A DNA stretch of 64,000 bases from Gammaproteobacteria bacterium (GCA_021773835.1 JAJFJQ010000073.1:372001-436000), one strand, 5' to 3'. Numbered from the stretch's first letter, positions 1 through 8,987 are shown. Program-made: numbers and translations. The notes: generated by a model from the sequence alone, not told the origin.

Positions 1-1364
1 TCTTCGAAGTAATGGATCGTGAGCGTCCGCCCAAGGTCGTGAAACATAGCGCTCGTGAATGCATCCGCACTCCGACGAAATCCAATTTTAACTGCGATTA
101 CTTTGGCGAGAACCGAACTATGGAACGACCGGATCAGCGCATCGTGAAGGAGTGGACTGCCGTCGTTGAATTGCTGTTCGATAAGCGCCTTCGTTACGCA
201 CATGCGCATTTGCTCAAGTCCGAGCAACACGATGGCACGCGGCAGTGTCGTAATTTCCGTGTTGCCATAAAAGGCCGAGTTCGCGGCAGTCAAAACGCGC
301 TGCGACATCGTGATGTCCTTCGCAAGGATATTCGCAATGCGTTCTGCGGTTGCAGTGCTGCCGTCTGCGGTTAACTCCAATACCTTACTAATGTGACCGG
401 ACAGTGCGGAGAAGCCCTTCGTATGCTGCATTCGGCGGAGCAAAAATTCGGCGGTACTGTGACTGGTCGGTTGGCTAAGATCTGCGCTGTCACGTGGCAC
501 CCGAAACGTGTCCAGGTCTGCTTTCATTTCCAGGGCCGATGGATAGCGCATTTTGACTGGACGTTGCAGTGCCTTGTTGATCACTTGCTTGACGAATGGA
601 TCGCAATCGAGATCTGCCGTCGCGCTGTCAGCGTCGCCGTTGGCGATGTTATAGATGATCGTCTGATTGCCTGACCAGTGCATTAACCGTTTGCCGGCTA
701 GTAACTCGTAGAAGATCGAACCAAGGGTAAACACATCCGAGTGTGGTCCCAGCGGCGCACCGACGAAAGGCTCTGGAGACATGTAGGGGAGAGTGCCGCT
801 TATTTCGCCTTCAACGACTTGATCCTGGACCAAGGTTGAAATACCGAAGTCCGTGACTTTTGGAATCCCTTCGCGAGTTAGCAGGATGTTAGCCGGACTT
901 AGGTCACGATGGACGACGCCTTGACTATGAAGGTAGGCGACGCCAGCGAGGATTTGGCTAAAGAGTATGACTGCATCTGTAACACTCAGCTTTCCCTCGC
1001 GCTTGATTCGGTCTTTGAGCGATTCGCCGTCGATTAATTCGAATACCAGGTAACGCAGGTGGTGATAGGTGCCAACTTCGTACAAGGTAACGAGATTAGG
1101 ATGCTGCAATTGGCTTGCTATGCGGGCTTCGCTAGCGAGCTGATTTTCGTCAACTCCGAGCTCCGACGGCCGTAGAAGTTTTAGCGCAACCTGACGCGAT
1201 AGCCGTTGATCGGTGGCGAGGAGCACCGTGCCTTGCGAACCGCGGCCTAGGCATCGCTCGATTGTGAACCGATCGATTTGTGCCGGGATCGGGCGGCCGG
1301 CCGTTGAATTCGCTGCCGGACTGGAGGTTGAGGATTGAGCTTCCACCTTACTAGAGCGGCACAT
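1..1364 (-). CDS. Ser/Thr protein kinase fused to an HDOD domain (C-terminus cut by window edge)
   Basis: I translated the minus strand from ATG 1364 to the window edge and found no stop, giving about 454 residues. A eukaryotic-type kinase domain has the glycine loop GRGSQG at 40-45, the VALK lysine at K62, the catalytic loop HRDLSPAN at 152-159, DFG at 172-174 and an MSPEP activation-segment end. After about residue 320 comes an HDOD-like domain: a typical NILAKDITMSQRVL helix, LLGLEQMR, and SAMFHDLGR just before the edge. The usual HRDLKP lysine is serine here. Such fusions are thought to pass phosphorylation signals to an HDOD output module; the target is unknown. An in-frame stop lies just upstream of the chosen ATG, and no strong ribosome site is visible. 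The product is probably cytoplasmic, since no membrane helix is visible in the part shown. Confidence 0.9.
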   Translation of the reverse strand, partial: MCRSSKVEAQSSTSSPAANSTAGRPIPAQIDRFTIERCLGRGSQGTVLLATDQRLSRQVALKLLRPSELGVDENQLASEARIASQLQHPNLVTLYEVGTYHHLRYLVFELIDGESLKDRIKREGKLSVTDAVILFSQILAGVAYLHSQGVVHRDLSPANILLTREGIPKVTDFGISTLVQDQVVEGEISGTLPYMSPEPFVGAPLGPHSDVFTLGSIFYELLAGKRLMHWSGNQTIIYNIANGDADSATADLDCDPFVKQVINKALQRPVKMRYPSALEMKADLDTFRVPRDSADLSQPTSHSTAEFLLRRMQHTKGFSALSGHISKVLELTADGSTATAERIANILAKDITMSQRVLTAANSAFYGNTEITTLPRAIVLLGLEQMRMCVTKALIEQQFNDGSPLLHDALIRSFHSSVLAKVIAVKIGFRRSADAFTSAMFHDLGRTLTIHYFE

Positions 1365-1415
1365 CGGAGCGAAATCTTGAGAACCGCACGGGGAACCCGG
1401 CGGCCGGTACTGGAA

Positions 1416-1994
1416 TTAGTTGAGTGAGACGCCGAACCTGAAGCCGGCGCCGCCGTGGCGAGCGCCTCGATGACTCTGGCGAAAGCGGCTGTTACGTGCT
1501 CGATTTTGCGAGCGATGGCTAAGGCGTCCATGGCCCGGTTGTACGTGGTGCGGACCGCGTCGGAAGTTTGTGTGGCGATCGTCTTGAAACCGGCGGCCTC
1601 GCAGATTTCCACGATGGCCGGGGAAGCCGTAGATTGGAAAATAGTCACGGTAACCCGTCTGCGCTACTGGCGGCTGGGTGTAGGCCAGCGCGGCAGATTT
1701 CTCGGCTTGGATCCGGGCCTTCTCAAGGCTTAATTTATTTTTTGCCTCGCGTTCCTCACGCATGCGGTTCCACTGATTTGCGATGGAATAGTACTCGGCT
1801 TGTGCGTCGCGTTGGGGCGGATAGTTGTCGTCGATCTCGACGGTTGTTGCGCCATCGATTTCCCCTACCGGCGGGGCATCCGAGAAGTGGGTCACCCCAT
1901 CGTCATCGACCCAACTATGGATCGTCGTGGCCTCTGCAGGGTTAAATATGCTGCAAAGCAGCAGAAAAATCCAATGATTCGGTTTGCGCGGCAT
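1416..1994 (-). CDS. DUF4124 domain-containing secreted protein
   Basis: The 192-residue product starts with a hydrophobic signal-peptide-like stretch (residues 8-23). The DUF4124 signature follows directly, with the WVDDDGVTHFSDAPP core near residues 28-42. A charged helical segment (about 65-100) comes next, then an Arg/His/Gly-rich tail. DUF4124 proteins are exported proteins of unknown function, common in Gammaproteobacteria. The low-complexity tail is common in the family, but another minus-strand frame also stays open across 1247-1648, so the exact C-terminus is less certain. It lies 51 bp upstream of the kinase-HDOD gene on the same strand and may be cotranscribed with it. Confidence 0.7.
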   Translation of the reverse strand: MPRKPNHWIFLLLCSIFNPAEATTIHSWVDDDGVTHFSDAPPVGEIDGATTVEIDDNYPPQRDAQAEYYSIANQWNRMREEREAKNKLSLEKARIQAEKSAALAYTQPPVAQTGYRDYFPIYGFPGHRGNLRGRRFQDDRHTNFRRGPHHVQPGHGRLSHRSQNRARNSRFRQSHRGARHGGAGFRFGVSLN

Positions 1995-2140
1995 AATAGG
2001 TGAGACTACCAGATCTGGACAAAGTTTAGGCGGTTTTTGGAACCTGGTACGGCGATATTTGGCCTGCCGGTCGCGTTCTCACGGACATCGCGACCGTCGA
2101 CCTCGTGCAACTACAACCAATGAGATGAAGGAATGAAATA

Positions 2141-2512
2141 ATGTATGAATCGCTTAACGTATTCGGTGAGCCACTCGAATCCTGTGGCGCCGATCCAGTA
2201 ACCGGATTTTTCCGTGATGGCTGTTGCAACACTGCCGAGGAGGATCTCGGCTCGCATACCGTATGCGTTGAATTGACCCAGGCATTTTTGGAGTTTTCGG
2301 CGGCGAGTGGTAATGACCTGTCTACCCCGCGTCCTGAATTTGATTTTCCCGGTCTACAGCCAGGTGACCGTTGGTGCTTGTGCGCCGCACGCTGGCTAGA
2401 GGCGTTAGAGGCCAACGCCGCACCGCGGGTACATCTTACTCGGACCCATCTCAGCGCACTTGAAATCGTGTCACTGGAGAAGTTACGGACCTATGCCGCC
2501 GACCTCAACTAA
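2141..2512 (+). CDS. DUF2237 family protein
   Basis: The 123-residue protein matches the DUF2237 family along its full length. It has NVFGEPLESC near the start, then GFFRDGCCNT, SHTVCVELT, FLEFSAASGNDLSTP and the strongly conserved PGDRWCLCAARW segment. Several conserved cysteines (CC at about 28-29, and C-x-C near residue 80) suggest metal or redox chemistry, but no function is established. An upstream GAAGGA is a good ribosome-binding site for ATG 2141. It is followed after 28 bp by the ferric-reductase-like membrane gene. Confidence 0.9.
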   Translation: MYESLNVFGEPLESCGADPVTGFFRDGCCNTAEEDLGSHTVCVELTQAFLEFSAASGNDLSTPRPEFDFPGLQPGDRWCLCAARWLEALEANAAPRVHLTRTHLSALEIVSLEKLRTYAADLN

Positions 2513-2540
2513 GTGCCGTTGATTGCGGCGTTTTTGAACG

Positions 2541-3404
2541 ATGACAACGGAATCCACGGCGCGGCCCTCGGACGGTAGCGTTAGGACGCCGTCCGTACCG
2601 GGCGAGTATCAGTTGCCCGTGCATTTCGGCGTTGTTGTTCTGTGCACAATCACGCTGCCACTGGTGTTGTGGTTTATCTACCCGAAGGCGCCGCAAAACG
2701 GTTGGGGGTGGGACTTGCTAATGGGCACGGGTATGTTGGGAGCCGGCATGATGCTTGCGCTGCCGCTGGTCGCACCGAGAGTTTGGGTTTATTACGGAGG
2801 CGACGCACAAGCACTGAGATCCCTGCTTAACCTGCATCGTGATGTGAACTATGCGGTGCTTGTGCTCGTGCTTATCCATATTGTCGGTCTTGTAGTTATT
2901 GACCGGACGACCATCGAATACCTCAAATTATCTGCGCCGCTGTCGATGCTGGCCGCGACGGTTGCAAGCCTACTCCTGCTGGTCATTACACTCACTTCTC
3001 GATACCGGACCGCTCTACGGTTGCGCTATCCCAGCTGGCACGCGTGGCACGTTGGCATGTCAGTTTTGGCGATGACGTTTATGGCGTTTCATATCGTAGA
3101 TGCCGGCTATTACGTCAATTCACCGGTGAAAAAGGCCGTATTTATTGTGCTCGTCGCAGGACCGAGTCTAGTAACCTTTGGCCTTAGCCGATGGCATCGG
3201 AAATTTGGCTCAGCCACATGGCGGGGCTTGGATAGTCGTAGTCAGCCCGTATTGCAGTTGCCTGCGACGCGGGGTTTTAGTGTTCGCTTGGTCGTGCTCC
3301 TTGGCGTATTTTGGCTATTGTGGATGATCTGCTTTTCGATCCCTGATGGCGGCTCCCGCGGCGACGCTCAGGTGACGCTGTGTCGTGCAAGTGAATGCGA
3401 ATAG
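2541..3404 (+). CDS. Ferric reductase-like transmembrane protein (putative b-type heme)
   Basis: The 287-residue protein has about six to seven hydrophobic helices. Histidines are paired across two helical regions: LHRDVNY and LIHIVGL near residues 95-113, and WHAWHVGMS followed by AFHIVD near 165-192. This is the usual layout of ferric-reductase/cytochrome b-like membrane domains that carry two b hemes across the membrane. No FAD or NADPH domain is attached. Its stop overlaps the start of the tetraheme cytochrome gene by 10 bp. The two probably form one membrane electron-transfer unit, with this protein moving electrons to or from the periplasmic cytochrome. The electron donor and acceptor are unknown. 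Confidence 0.75.
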   Translation: MTTESTARPSDGSVRTPSVPGEYQLPVHFGVVVLCTITLPLVLWFIYPKAPQNGWGWDLLMGTGMLGAGMMLALPLVAPRVWVYYGGDAQALRSLLNLHRDVNYAVLVLVLIHIVGLVVIDRTTIEYLKLSAPLSMLAATVASLLLLVITLTSRYRTALRLRYPSWHAWHVGMSVLAMTFMAFHIVDAGYYVNSPVKKAVFIVLVAGPSLVTFGLSRWHRKFGSATWRGLDSRSQPVLQLPATRGFSVRLVVLLGVFWLLWMICFSIPDGGSRGDAQVTLCRASECE

Positions 3405-3742
3405 TGTTGGTGATAACACTGATCGCGATAAGCGTGATCGGTTACCGTGCGACGATGATTCGCAACGCGGCATTGTTGCCAGTTGCCTTTGAGCATCTCG
3501 ATCATAGTGATGAGGCTTGCATCACCTGCCATCACAACTACATTGACGATACCGGGTACGATTCGTGCTATTCGTGCCACAAGCATGACCCCACCGTGGC
3601 GTTGGAAATTGAATCGATGTTTCACGATTTCTGTCGCACCTGTCATATCGAAAAGGCGCAACTCGGCGAGGCTTCCGGCCCATTACGCGTCTGCGCGGAA
3701 TGTCACCACGAAGGCGGCCGCAGGTCGCAAAACCTGAACTGA
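3395..3742 (+). CDS. Small tetraheme c-type cytochrome
   Basis: The 115-residue protein has an N-terminal hydrophobic anchor or signal (residues 2-16) and four CxxCH heme-binding motifs: CITCH, CYSCH, CRTCH and CAECH. Extra histidines nearby (EHLDHSD, CHH, CHKHD, MFHDF) could serve as distal ligands, which fits a class III (c3/c7-like) low-potential cytochrome in the periplasm. It overlaps the preceding b-heme membrane gene by 10 bp, which supports translational coupling and a shared role in electron transfer. No catalytic subunit sits beside it. The alternative is a cytochrome c3-family subunit of an unlinked oxidoreductase. Confidence 0.85.
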   Translation: MRIVLVITLIAISVIGYRATMIRNAALLPVAFEHLDHSDEACITCHHNYIDDTGYDSCYSCHKHDPTVALEIESMFHDFCRTCHIEKAQLGEASGPLRVCAECHHEGGRRSQNLN

Positions 3743-3813
3743 TGAAAGCGTTGAGTTGATGGCGCCTTGGCACGCCTAGGATTTAATTTGAACCAGCGAA
3801 GTTGGAGAAAATA

Positions 3814-4533
3814 ATGTCGACTTATGTGATCGTGCACGGCGCATGGCACACAGGGGATCTGTTTGAAAACACGGCAGGCGTGATCCGTGAGGCAGGGCAT
3901 CGTGTGTTGCTTCCGACCCTGGTTGGAAACCTGCCAAACGGGTCCAAGAACGTCGGCTTGGTCGCTGCGATTCAATCTGCGATCGATTTTATCGAGGCGT
4001 CTCGAATCGAAGACTTCGTTCTCGTGGGTCACAGCTACGGCGGTATGATCATCACCGGTGTTGCGGATAAGCTTCTCCACAGTATCCGCCGGCTAGTCTA
4101 TTGCAATGCGTTCGTACCGAATAATGGTGAGTGCCTGAATGACATGGTGCCACCGAACTACGTCGAACTCTTTAACAGCATTGTCGCGGATGATGGATCA
4201 GTATCATTGCCGTACGCGATCTGGCGCGACGCTTTCATCAACGACGCCACCGCCGAACACGCAGAAGCAGCCTATGCGAAACTCAATCCGCATCCTCTTC
4301 AAACGTTTACCGACCCAATCGAGTTAACCATGAACCCAGCCGAGATGCCGATGCCGAAGTCCTACATTAACTGCACCGAAGACACTGCGTTACCGCAGAG
4401 TTTGGGTTGGCATCCGCGTTTATCGGAAAAACTAGGCCTGTTTCGCCTAGTGCAATGTCCGGGGAGTCACGAGCTGTGCTTCACCAATCCCGCATTATTA
4501 GCGGAAAAGATAATGCAGGCAGGACGCGACTAA
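3814..4533 (+). CDS. Alpha/beta hydrolase (EstC / hydroxynitrile lyase-like)
   Basis: The 239-residue protein is a compact alpha/beta hydrolase. The oxyanion segment VHGAWHTG is near residue 6, the nucleophile elbow GHSYGG near 75, and a C-terminal GSHELCF supplies the catalytic His. An acidic partner is plausible in the NCTEDTALP loop. Short hydrolases of this layout include methyl-ester esterases, pyrethroid-hydrolysing EstC and plant hydroxynitrile lyases. I chose ATG 3814 because GGAGA lies just upstream; a TTG at 3802 would add four residues. It ends 15 bp from the convergent crotonase gene. A role in releasing an acid or alcohol for the nearby oxidation genes is inference only. Confidence 0.85.
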   Translation: MSTYVIVHGAWHTGDLFENTAGVIREAGHRVLLPTLVGNLPNGSKNVGLVAAIQSAIDFIEASRIEDFVLVGHSYGGMIITGVADKLLHSIRRLVYCNAFVPNNGECLNDMVPPNYVELFNSIVADDGSVSLPYAIWRDAFINDATAEHAEAAYAKLNPHPLQTFTDPIELTMNPAEMPMPKSYINCTEDTALPQSLGWHPRLSEKLGLFRLVQCPGSHELCFTNPALLAEKIMQAGRD

Positions 4534-4548
4534 TAGACGGCTGCACCG

Positions 4549-5343
4549 TCACTCGCCCTTGAACGTCGGCTCTTCTTTTGCCAGATAGGCGCGGACCGCT
4601 TCAGCCATATCCTGCGTGCCGCGGGTCAATAGATTTTGATCCGCATCCATATGCATGATGCTCTGATCTAAGGCGCCGGCGATTTGGTTGATACTGCGTT
4701 TGATCATCTGCGCGCCAATAGGGGGTTTGTTGGCATATAAAGTGGCGAACTCCCGCGTCCGCGTCATGAGCTGATCTTCGGCAACGACCTCATCGAGCAG
4801 ACCCCATTCTAGTAGGGCTGGCGCGGCGACCAACTCGCCGCCGACGACAAGACGTTTCGCTCGCGCCGGCCCTACTAAATGAACGCATAGCGGCAGGCTA
4901 TGCCACATGAGATTCATGCCAAGATCAACCTCGGGGTAGCGCATGACACAGGTGGTCGAGCCGATGCGGAAATCGAGCGCCGTTGGAATACAGGCACCGC
5001 CGCCCATGGCGGCGCCGTTCCACGCAGCAACAGTGATTTGGTCCATATTATGGAGTGCGGTGATCGCTCGTGCGCCGATGCGGTTACGCCGCCGCCGCAG
5101 GAGCAAGGGCCCGGTAAATTCCGAATTGGGATCGGTAAGATCGAATCCGGAGCTGAAATGTTTGCCGGCGCCGGTAAAGATAACGACACGCGTATCGATA
5201 TCGTCGCGAAACGAGAGCGCTGCGTGCTCAATTTCGGTCAAAATCGCATAGTTCAACGCATTTGCCTTGTGCGGGCGATTGAACGTAACGGTGGCGATGG
5301 AGCCCTCTCGGGCGACAGTAAGATGCTGGTAATCCATGGTCAT
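4549..5343 (-). CDS. Crotonase-superfamily protein (enoyl-CoA hydratase/isomerase-like)
   Basis: The 264-residue protein has the crotonase fold landmarks FNRPHKANALN, TGAGKHFSSGFDL (first oxyanion-hole strand) and AAMGGGA (second oxyanion-hole strand). The position of the first hydratase glutamate (GGGxE) is cysteine here (GGGAC), while the second (YPE) is kept. Simple syn-hydration is therefore doubtful; isomerase, lyase or hydrolase activity is possible. I chose ATG 5343; a second ATG at 5337 is equally possible and neither has a clear ribosome site. It is divergent from the LLM gene at 5502. Confidence 0.85.
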   Translation of the reverse strand: MTMDYQHLTVAREGSIATVTFNRPHKANALNYAILTEIEHAALSFRDDIDTRVVIFTGAGKHFSSGFDLTDPNSEFTGPLLLRRRRNRIGARAITALHNMDQITVAAWNGAAMGGGACIPTALDFRIGSTTCVMRYPEVDLGMNLMWHSLPLCVHLVGPARAKRLVVGGELVAAPALLEWGLLDEVVAEDQLMTRTREFATLYANKPPIGAQMIKRSINQIAGALDQSIMHMDADQNLLTRGTQDMAEAVRAYLAKEEPTFKGE

Positions 5344-5501
5344 GTAGCGAGATTTTTTCTGACTCTTAAGACCGAGTATAGGGATTTGCCTACAAATCGC
5401 ACATTGAGGGCAACGGCAGGCGTAAACGGGTACCCGTATTGACATGCCCAACACACCGCCTTAGCCTGAGTCCGCACTCAAACTGACAGGTGGAGAACTC
5501 G

Positions 5502-6599
5502 ATGAAGCTGGGCTACTTCATGATGCCATTGCATCACATCAATCGGGATTATCACGAGACCTTGGAAGAGGATATGGAAGCGATAATCTATGCCGACGAG
5601 CTCGGATATAGCGAGGCCTGGGTTGGTGAGCATTATTCCTCCGCGGTCGAGCAGATCACGTCTCCGCTGATGTTTCATGCCAATCTGATCAGCCGGACCA
5701 AGCAGATCAAGCTTGCAACCGGCGTCATGTGCCTACCCCAATACCATCCGGCGGTGACCGCAGGCCAGGCGGCGATGTTTGATCACCTGAGCAACGGACG
5801 CTTCATCATGGGGGTTGGACCTGGCGGTTTGCTGTCCGACTTTGAGCTGTTCGGCGTCATGGACAAAGACCGTATGGAGATGATGGCCGAAGCGCTCGAT
5901 GCGATGCTCGAGCTGTGGGCGACAGACCCGCCCTATAGCATCCATGGAAAGCACTGGGACATTGAGATGAAGGATTGGACCCATCACGACATAAAACTCG
6001 GCTATGTGCCGAAGCCGTTACAACAACCGCATCCGCCGGTTGCGATCTCGGCGATGAGCCCCGCATCAAGTTCCCTTAGCTTCGCCGGAAAGCGAGGATA
6101 TATGCCGCTGTCGGCGAATTTTATCGCGAATTGGTCACTCAAAACGCATTGGCCAACCTATGTGGCCGGTGCCGAAGCCGGTGGACACACGGCGGATCCG
6201 GAAAACTGGCATGTAGCACGCAGCATATTCGTCGACGAGACCGATGCCGCAGCGGAGGCTTTCTCCACGACCCCCGGTGGCACCATGGATTACTACTACG
6301 AATATCTATTCACGATATTCGATCGGTCTGATTTCAAGGGGCCGTTCGTCGCGAACAAGGGTGATGACCCTGCAAAACTAACCCATGAGCAAGTACGAGA
6401 CGCCTGTGTCATTCACGGCAGCCCTGAGACGGTTGCGCGAAAGCTGCTTGAATTGCGCGAGGAGGTCGGCCATTTCGGTACCTTGCTATATGCCGCGCAT
6501 GACTGGGTCGACAAGGCCCGGATGAAGAACTCGATGCGGCTAATGGCCGAGGAAGTGATGCCGTTGGTCAATCAGGCGCTCGGGGTGAAAGCCGCTTGA
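5502..6599 (+). CDS. Luciferase-like monooxygenase, limonene 1,2-monooxygenase-like
   Basis: The 365-residue protein is a flavin-dependent LLM-family TIM barrel. The N-terminal MKLGYFMMPLHH strand, the WVGEHY motif and the ATGVMCLPQYHPAVTA and LSNGRFIMGVGPGG segments are typical. The overall pattern, including the long middle with YSIHGKHWDIEMK, resembles limonene 1,2-monooxygenase (LimB) and its relatives, which epoxidise a terpene double bond using FMNH2 or FADH2 and O2. The substrate here is not proven. ATG 5502 has GGTGGAG upstream; a GTG at 5490 is less likely. It is followed 7 bp later by a DUF427 gene and then two more LLM genes. Confidence 0.85.
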   Translation: MKLGYFMMPLHHINRDYHETLEEDMEAIIYADELGYSEAWVGEHYSSAVEQITSPLMFHANLISRTKQIKLATGVMCLPQYHPAVTAGQAAMFDHLSNGRFIMGVGPGGLLSDFELFGVMDKDRMEMMAEALDAMLELWATDPPYSIHGKHWDIEMKDWTHHDIKLGYVPKPLQQPHPPVAISAMSPASSSLSFAGKRGYMPLSANFIANWSLKTHWPTYVAGAEAGGHTADPENWHVARSIFVDETDAAAEAFSTTPGGTMDYYYEYLFTIFDRSDFKGPFVANKGDDPAKLTHEQVRDACVIHGSPETVARKLLELREEVGHFGTLLYAAHDWVDKARMKNSMRLMAEEVMPLVNQALGVKAA

Positions 6600-6606
6600 A
6601 TGCATC

Positions 6607-6888
6607 ATGAAGGCGGTGTGGCACGGAAGCGTTGTCGCCGAGTCGCAAGCGACCGTTGTTGTGGAAGGGGTTCATTACTTTCCGGCGGAATCAATTGAAC
6701 CGGCTAACTTTACAGACAGCGAAACGACGTCCGTGTGTTCGTGGAAAGGAACGGCAAAGTACAAGACCTTAATCGTCGATGGACAGTCCAATCCCGATGC
6801 TGCGTGGTATTACCCGGATCCAAAACCAGCTGCTGTTGATATCCGAGACCATTTAGCTTTTTGGAACGGCGTCGAAATTTTACCTTAA
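6607..6888 (+). CDS. DUF427 family protein
   Basis: The 93-residue protein is a complete DUF427 protein. It has the beta-rich start MKAVWHGSVVAES, a HYFP motif, the TTSVCSWKGTAKY segment and the AAWYYPDPK motif, followed by IRDHLAFW. DUF427 proteins are small, soluble, mostly beta proteins with no assigned reaction and are often found next to oxidoreductases. It begins 7 bp after the LLM stop, so it is very likely in the same transcript. A helper or binding role for the monooxygenase is inference. Confidence 0.88.
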   Translation: MKAVWHGSVVAESQATVVVEGVHYFPAESIEPANFTDSETTSVCSWKGTAKYKTLIVDGQSNPDAAWYYPDPKPAAVDIRDHLAFWNGVEILP

Positions 6889-6981
6889 ATGACTCGGTGA
6901 CGCGTTCTGGCTCTGCGGAGCCAGAGATCCTGCGTCTCGCAGATGAAATAATAATATGAGATTTATCGGAGGAAATAATCA

Positions 6982-7998
6982 ATGAGCGATCGTCAATTGA
7001 GTTTTGGGTTGTGGTACGACTTTCGGAATCCGCAGCAGTGGAAACAAAATGACACAGAGTTATATGAAAAATGCATCGCTCAAATCGCGCGCGCGGAAAC
7101 GATGGGTTTCGGCGATGTATGGTTGTCTGAACACCATTTTTTCGAGGATAACTATTCACCTTCGATGCTCGCAATTGGTTGTGCAATAGCGGCACGGACT
7201 AAAAAAATCCGCATCGGTACTAGCGTTCTGTTGCTCCCCCTACACGACCCCGTCAGGGTTGCAGAAGATGCGGCGACGCTCGATGTCATATCTGGTGGCC
7301 GGCTTGAACTTGGCCTCGGCGTTGGCTACCGGGTCGAAGAGTTTTCCGGTTGGCGAATCAATCCAAAAGAACGCGCCCAACGCATGGAAGAGGGGATCGA
7401 GGTCATACAAAGGTTGTTTGCGGGCGAAAAATTTACTTTCGACGGCAAACATTACCAATACACCGATATTCAGCTATTCCCACAACCAGTGCAGCCTAAA
7501 CCGAATGTATGGATAGCTGGATTTAGTAACGTAGCCGTACGGCGAGCCGCGCGGGTCGGATATGGTTATATTGCGACTGGCCCGATCAATGAGTTCTCGA
7601 AAAAGTACTGGGATGAACTCAAAAAGAACGGCAAAGATCCGAAAGACCACGAGATTGCCGGTGGCCACATGTGGTTGATCGTGTCGAAAGATCCGAAGAA
7701 ACGCTGGGCCGAGGCGGCAGAGCATTTCGCCTACCAGCAGAACTGGTATGGCAAGTGGTTTAAGGATGCGGGTATGTCATTCTTAACTGCCGTCGAGCCT
7801 ACACAGCAATCTCTCGAGGAGCATGGTTGCTTTATCGTTGAGCCAGATCAGGCTATCGAGATGATCAAAGAGTACGTCGCTGCGACCGGAACGTCGCGAT
7901 TTTATTCGTGGGCAGTGCCGCCGGGTCTCGACCCGTCTTGGAGTGACGAGCACCTCGAATTGATGGCGAGCGAGGTTATCCCGGCGTTTCGGGATTAG
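6982..7998 (+). CDS. Luciferase-like monooxygenase (flavin-dependent)
   Basis: The 338-residue protein shows the LLM barrel: WYDFRNP near the start, VWLSEHHF (the EHH motif common in LLM proteins), IRIGTSVLLLPLHDPVRVAE and SGGRLELGLGVGY. A GGAGGA ribosome site stands before ATG 6982. The family uses reduced flavin (FMN or F420) to oxidise or reduce small organic molecules; the substrate cannot be told from this sequence. It differs clearly from the 5502, 8052 and 10330 LLMs, so the cluster is not a recent tandem duplication. It lies 93 bp after the DUF427 gene. Confidence 0.88.
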   Translation: MSDRQLSFGLWYDFRNPQQWKQNDTELYEKCIAQIARAETMGFGDVWLSEHHFFEDNYSPSMLAIGCAIAARTKKIRIGTSVLLLPLHDPVRVAEDAATLDVISGGRLELGLGVGYRVEEFSGWRINPKERAQRMEEGIEVIQRLFAGEKFTFDGKHYQYTDIQLFPQPVQPKPNVWIAGFSNVAVRRAARVGYGYIATGPINEFSKKYWDELKKNGKDPKDHEIAGGHMWLIVSKDPKKRWAEAAEHFAYQQNWYGKWFKDAGMSFLTAVEPTQQSLEEHGCFIVEPDQAIEMIKEYVAATGTSRFYSWAVPPGLDPSWSDEHLELMASEVIPAFRD

Positions 7999-8051
7999 TG
8001 GTTAATGGGCTTAGATAACGGCGGTTCAACTGAGAGCTGGGGAATAAGAAT

Positions 8052-8942
8052 ATGGCAGGGAAATTAAGCTTACTGCAATGGACCGAGGGTACCGCCGGCC
8101 CAGCGCTGGTGGATGCCGTGCGGCGTTTTGAAAGTCTTGGCTACCATGAGATGTGGTTGCCGGAGATTTTTGGTCGCGAGCCGCTCTCGACAGCCGGATA
8201 TCTGTTGGCTAAAACGGACCGTGTACGTGTGTCGACCGGGATCCTGAATGTGTTCGCGCACGATGCGGATTCCGCGGCGCAAGCGGCTAATTGTCTGTCG
8301 GAGTTATCCGGTGGGCGTTTTACGCTTGGTCTAGGCGTTTCTCATCCGGTGCTGGTTGAGCCACGGGGACATACCTGGATATTGCCGGCGCCGAAGATGC
8401 GCACTTATCTCGATCGCATGGCCGTTGCGCCAATTGAAAGTCCGCCCGCAGATAAGCCGGCGCCGGTCATCGTCGCCGGTCACGGGCCAATCCTGATGCG
8501 GATTGCCGCCGAGAAAGCCGACGGTTCCTTTCTGTTCCTACAAACCACCGAAACAGTGAAGCAAGCGCGGCGGATTTTGGGTCCAGACAAGGAGCTGCAT
8601 GTCGCGGTACGTTGTGTGCTTGATCCTGATCCGGTCAGCGCCCGTGATCTCGCGCGACGTGCGTGTGCTTGGTATATGGCCCAACCGCCGTATCACAAAA
8701 TTTGGGCGTCGCTGGGCTACAGCGAGAAGGATTGGACTGAAGGCAGCGATCGCTTGATCGATGCACTGTGTGCGTGGGGTGATGCCGAGATGCTCAAGTC
8801 CAAGCTCGACGCCTACTATGATGCTGGCGCGACCCACGTCGTGCTCTATCCATGCAACCCGACCGAGGATTACAGTCCTGACAGCGCGGTATCGAAACAT
8901 TGGGAGTGGAAACTACTAGAGGCACTTGCGCCAGCGGCTTAA
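8052..8942 (+). CDS. Short luciferase-like oxidoreductase
   Basis: The 296-residue protein keeps the LLM strands: YHEMWLPEIFGREPL, VRVSTGILNVFAHDADSAAQAA and LSGGRFTLGLGVSHP. It is shorter than usual and lacks the long insertion seen in the neighbouring LLMs, which is common in F420- or FMN-dependent reductase-like members. The end has the family element GDAEMLKSKLDAYYDAGATHVVL. It starts at ATG 8052 behind GGGGAA and sits 53 bp after the previous LLM, probably in one operon. The substrate is unknown. Confidence 0.85.
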   Translation: MAGKLSLLQWTEGTAGPALVDAVRRFESLGYHEMWLPEIFGREPLSTAGYLLAKTDRVRVSTGILNVFAHDADSAAQAANCLSELSGGRFTLGLGVSHPVLVEPRGHTWILPAPKMRTYLDRMAVAPIESPPADKPAPVIVAGHGPILMRIAAEKADGSFLFLQTTETVKQARRILGPDKELHVAVRCVLDPDPVSARDLARRACAWYMAQPPYHKIWASLGYSEKDWTEGSDRLIDALCAWGDAEMLKSKLDAYYDAGATHVVLYPCNPTEDYSPDSAVSKHWEWKLLEALAPAA

Positions 8943-8987
8943 ATAAACGACGGAGTACGCCATATCTTCGCTGAGTGAATTCGGGAT

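Noticed and set aside
1247-1648. 133-codon minus-strand frame over the junction of DUF4124 and kinase genes
   Set aside because: Its first half looks protein-like, but it overlaps both real genes in another frame, has no ribosome site and ends inside the kinase start region.
3036-3060. TGGCACG repeats that resemble sigma-54 -24 boxes
   Set aside because: They lie inside the membrane-protein coding sequence (the WHAWH region) and lack a TTGC at the right distance.
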